NCBI GenBank assembly: GCA_964478055.1
Contig: CAYZHV010000172.1
Location: 1 to 8,700, forward strand
Reading direction: 5' to 3'
Length of the DNA: 8,700 bases
From: CAYZHV01 sp964478055
Lineage (GTDB): Bacteria; Spirochaetota; Spirochaetia; DSM-27196; Alkalispirochaetaceae
Shown here: one piece after another, positions 6,518 through 8,700 of the stretch
Layout of the letters: every line of letters starts with the position of its first letter
How positions within the stretch are numbered: the first letter of the stretch is position 1
Made by a program: the position numbers and the translations under genes
The notes under the pieces: generated by a model
Told to the model about the DNA's origin: nothing
Databases searched by the model: none
What the model saw: the letters and a program-made list of their open reading frames with translations, nothing else

Positions 6518-7741
6518 ATGGAGCTCCTCTCACCGGCGGGTAATCTCGAAAAACTCCGCTACGCCTACCAGTACGGCGCTGACGCCGCTTACATCGGACT
6601 GCAGAGCTTCTCCTTACGCGCCCGGGCGGATAATTTCGACGGCAGCGAACAGGAAGAGATACGGCGCATCAAGGGACGGAGGAAGCTCTACGGCGCCATG
6701 AACATCTTCTTCCATCAGCAGGACCTCAGAAAACTGGAGGAGCAACTGGAGCTCATCGAGAGCTACCCCTTTGATGCCTTCATTATTAGCGACATCGGGA
6801 TTCTGCCGATCCTCCGCAAACGGTTTCCGGACACCCCGCTTCATCTCTCCACCCAGGCAAACTGCGTCAACTCCTCCGCCGCCAGGATCTACGGTGATCT
6901 GGGCTTCTCCCGGATCATTCTGGGTCGTGAGGTGAGCCTCCCGGAAATCAGGGAAATCCGGGAGGCGCTTCCGGAGATGGAGCTGGAGACCTTTGTGCAT
7001 GGCGCCATGTGCATCGCCTACTCAGGCCGCTGCCTCCTGAGCTCCTACATGGCCGGCCGCTCGGGAAACCAGGGGGACTGCGCCCACTCCTGTCGCTGGG
7101 AGTACGCCCTGGTGGAGCGGAAGCGTCCGGAAGAGAGCTTTCCCGTGGAGCAGGGAGAGAACTTCACCACCATCTTGTCTTCTCGGGATCTCAAAATGAT
7201 CGATCACCTGGAAGAGCTCAAAGAGGCGGGGGTGGACAGCGTCAAGATCGAGGGGCGCATGAAGTCCGTCTACTACACCGCCGTGGTCACCAGAGCGTAC
7301 CGGAAGCAGATCGATCTCATCGAAGGAAGAATCACCGACCCCGAGGTGGTTCGACCCTTCGTGGCGGAACTCGACCAGGTAAGCCACCGCGAGTACTCCA
7401 CAGGGTTCTACTTCGGCCGGGAGGAGATGGAGCAACACGCCGACGGCGTCTACCGGCGCCCGTACCTCTTTATCGGAATCATCGGCGAGGAAGTGTCTCC
7501 GGGGCGTTTCCGTCTGGAGCTGAAGAACAAGATTCGAACCGGGGAGGCGGTGGAGCAGATCGGCCCGGACCAGCCCGGAAGCGAAGACCAGGACTTCTTG
7601 CTCTTCGACGAAGATGGTAACCCGGTGCAGGAACGCGATCACGGCAAGGAGACCTTTATCGAGCCCTCCCTACCGGTCGAACCGGGCTTCATCCTCCGAA
7701 GACGGAAAACTGATGCCCCCGTCCAGCGGACGGAGCGGTAA
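6518..7741 (+). CDS. U32 peptidase-family protein, probable TrhP/YegQ-type tRNA hydroxylation protein
   Basis: This belongs to the U32 family, whose TrhP/YegQ and RlhA members are now linked to hydroxylation of tRNA U34 and rRNA, using prephenate and an iron-sulphur cluster, and not to proteolysis. The N-terminus MELLSPAGNLEKLRYAYQYG (1-20) and GADAAYIGL (20-28) are hallmark barrel-start motifs. The family signature ETFVHGAMCIAYSGRCLLSS (157-176) is followed by GDCAHSCRWEY (186-196), giving four cysteines (165, 172, 188, 192) spaced as expected for the cluster. SVKIEGRMKS (241-250) is a further conserved motif. A C-terminal beta-rich part covers about 315-395. At 407 residues it is closer to the single-module TrhP type than to the longer RlhA. 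The frame is open upstream from 6308, but that overlaps the carboxypeptidase gene. The ATG at 6518, one base after that gene's TAG, begins exactly at the family N-terminus. Its 3' end overlaps a convergent gene by 72 bases. Confidence 0.88.
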   Translation: MELLSPAGNLEKLRYAYQYGADAAYIGLQSFSLRARADNFDGSEQEEIRRIKGRRKLYGAMNIFFHQQDLRKLEEQLELIESYPFDAFIISDIGILPILRKRFPDTPLHLSTQANCVNSSAARIYGDLGFSRIILGREVSLPEIREIREALPEMELETFVHGAMCIAYSGRCLLSSYMAGRSGNQGDCAHSCRWEYALVERKRPEESFPVEQGENFTTILSSRDLKMIDHLEELKEAGVDSVKIEGRMKSVYYTAVVTRAYRKQIDLIEGRITDPEVVRPFVAELDQVSHREYSTGFYFGREEMEQHADGVYRRPYLFIGIIGEEVSPGRFRLELKNKIRTGEAVEQIGPDQPGSEDQDFLLFDEDGNPVQERDHGKETFIEPSLPVEPGFILRRRKTDAPVQRTER

Positions 7742-8700
7742 GAGACTCGCCTGAAGCCGCGAGGCGGCCCGTTCCGCCGCCCTGGCCGGTATGAAAAGCA
7801 GCTCCGACTGCTCCGTAAGTCGTCCGAGGGGCGTCCTCGCCGCTCCCATCGCCTCCCGGAGCTCATCAATCGCCGACGATAACCGTCGTCGGAGCACTAC
7901 ACCCTCGGAGAGGGGAGCGGGGTCTCCCGCGGCGGCAGCCATAAAGAGCGCGGTTTCGAGCTCTTCCCCCTGCCGGCAGAGTCCCCAGATCCTGCTCACC
8001 GCCGCGGAAAGCCGCTTCCAGACCGCCGCCGACTCACCCTCGTCAAAGAGCGAGATCAGCTCCTCCCTGCACCAGAGCGGAATGGATCCGAGGAGAAACT
8101 CACTTCGCTCTCCGTCGAGGGAGCCTTCGTACCGATGGGTGCCTCTCATTTCGCTGGTGCGACTCAAGACGTCCGCGAGGGCGGAAACCTCTCGCTCGAA
8201 GAGCCCCACCACGGTCACCCCCTCCGGCTCCACCCGCCTCTTGAGGGCGAGGTAGAGACGCTTTTCCATCTCTCGAGGCAGGGCCCCGGGAAAGGAGACA
8301 AAGAGGCGGGAGACCTCACCGAGAAGGGAACGCAGGTCTTCGAGGAGCTCCACGAGAAAGAGGGCGTAGGAGGAAGCCTCGCTCTCATCGAGGCTACCCT
8401 CGTGCATCATGGAGATGAATCTGCCGTAAAAGGTGTGTATCTCCTCGGTGCCCCGGATCATTCCGTACCGTCCGAGGCAGACTTCCAGCGGATGACCTTC
8501 GGCCCGTAACGCATCGGCGTAACCAGCCAGAGCCTGCTCAGGATAGACCCAGCTCGCCCGGAGCCGGCCCTCCTCGGTCCAGGGAAAGCGGGTCCCGACT
8601 TGCAGGACCGGCAGATACCCAGTCCGGAGGAGAAGTCCCGGAAGGCGGTGGAGCATATTGAGGCCCGGGAGATCCCGGTCAAGGTCGATAAGCAGGCGAG
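7670..8700 (-). CDS. Partial gene, hypothetical protein with possible GH20-like barrel start
   Basis: The frame on the minus strand is open from the right edge to a TAG at 7670-7672, giving at least 342 residues. An ATG at 8654-8656 exists, but 14 sense codons precede it (RLLIDLDRDLPGLN), so the true start probably lies outside the window. The visible N-terminal part has a strand-helix-strand rhythm: RLLIDLDRDL, a helix, then LPVLQVGTRFPWT, then a helix with GYADALRAEGHPLEVCLGRYG. This resembles the opening of TIM-barrel glycosidases of the GH20/hexosaminidase-like group, where a helix and a 'GxxLxPCxxxxGH'-like strand follow. I do not recognise the typical catalytic Asp-Glu pair, so function is unassigned. 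The remainder is mostly helical and rich in Glu, Leu, Arg and Ala, with no membrane segment. Codon use matches its neighbours. It is convergent with the U32 gene and overlaps it by 72 bases. Confidence 0.7.
   Translation of the reverse strand, partial: RLLIDLDRDLPGLNMLHRLPGLLLRTGYLPVLQVGTRFPWTEEGRLRASWVYPEQALAGYADALRAEGHPLEVCLGRYGMIRGTEEIHTFYGRFISMMHEGSLDESEASSYALFLVELLEDLRSLLGEVSRLFVSFPGALPREMEKRLYLALKRRVEPEGVTVVGLFEREVSALADVLSRTSEMRGTHRYEGSLDGERSEFLLGSIPLWCREELISLFDEGESAAVWKRLSAAVSRIWGLCRQGEELETALFMAAAAGDPAPLSEGVVLRRRLSSAIDELREAMGAARTPLGRLTEQSELLFIPARAAERAASRLQASLLPLRPLDGGISFPSSEDEARFDR

Noticed and set aside
7756..7768. Perfect short hairpin GCCGC-GAG-GCGGC just after the U32 stop codon, considered as a terminator.
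   Set aside because: The stem is only 5 bp, no T-run follows, and it lies inside the coding region of the convergent gene, where such GC pairs are expected by chance.
1..8700. CRISPR arrays, tandem repeats, insertion sequences, tRNAs or defence-system genes.
   Set aside because: Reading through both strands showed no repeated spaced units, terminal inverted repeats, transposase or nuclease motifs, or tRNA-like folds.

Overview
The window is GC-rich, gene-dense bacterial chromosome. It holds six complete protein genes, one clear partial gene at the right edge and one apparent gene fragment at the left edge. I see no tRNA, rRNA, CRISPR array, transposase, integrase or long repeat. The Lon N-terminal region, the M15B lipoprotein and the SpoIIE-phosphatase/STAS pair together suggest a free-living, Gram-negative-type organism. 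A high-GC spirochaete (Spirochaetota) is my best guess, but it rests on family resemblance and not on any marker gene.

Layout. Positions 1-178 read as part of a carbohydrate-active-type protein on the minus strand. It is cut off abruptly just where a plus-strand signalling gene begins. Positions 181-1297 (+) encode a SpoIIE/RsbU-type PP2C phosphatase with almost no N-terminal sensor, followed 4 bases later by a single-domain STAS anti-sigma-factor antagonist: two parts of a partner-switching module. A convergent junction with a GC-rich hairpin (1298-1370) separates these from two minus-strand genes, a GAF-GGDEF diguanylate cyclase (1371-2426) and recO (2495-3280). recO is divergent from lon with only 27 bases between start codons. 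lon (3308-5653, +) is followed closely by a VanY-type D,D-carboxypeptidase lipoprotein (5677-6516) and a U32-family protein of the TrhP/YegQ type (6518-7741), probably one transcription unit. The right edge holds the 3' part of a minus-strand gene (7670 to beyond 8700) with a possible GH20-like barrel start. Its end overlaps the U32 gene tail-to-tail by 72 bases.

How the genes relate. The left half is signal transduction: phosphatase, STAS target and a c-di-GMP synthase with a sensory GAF domain. The centre is genome and protein maintenance (RecO, Lon), followed by cell-wall trimming and a predicted tRNA-modifying U32 protein. No gene is clearly novel. The points most worth checking are the abrupt junction near 150-181, the near absence of Shine-Dalgarno sequences together with -10-like hexamers very close to start codons, and the unidentified right-edge protein.
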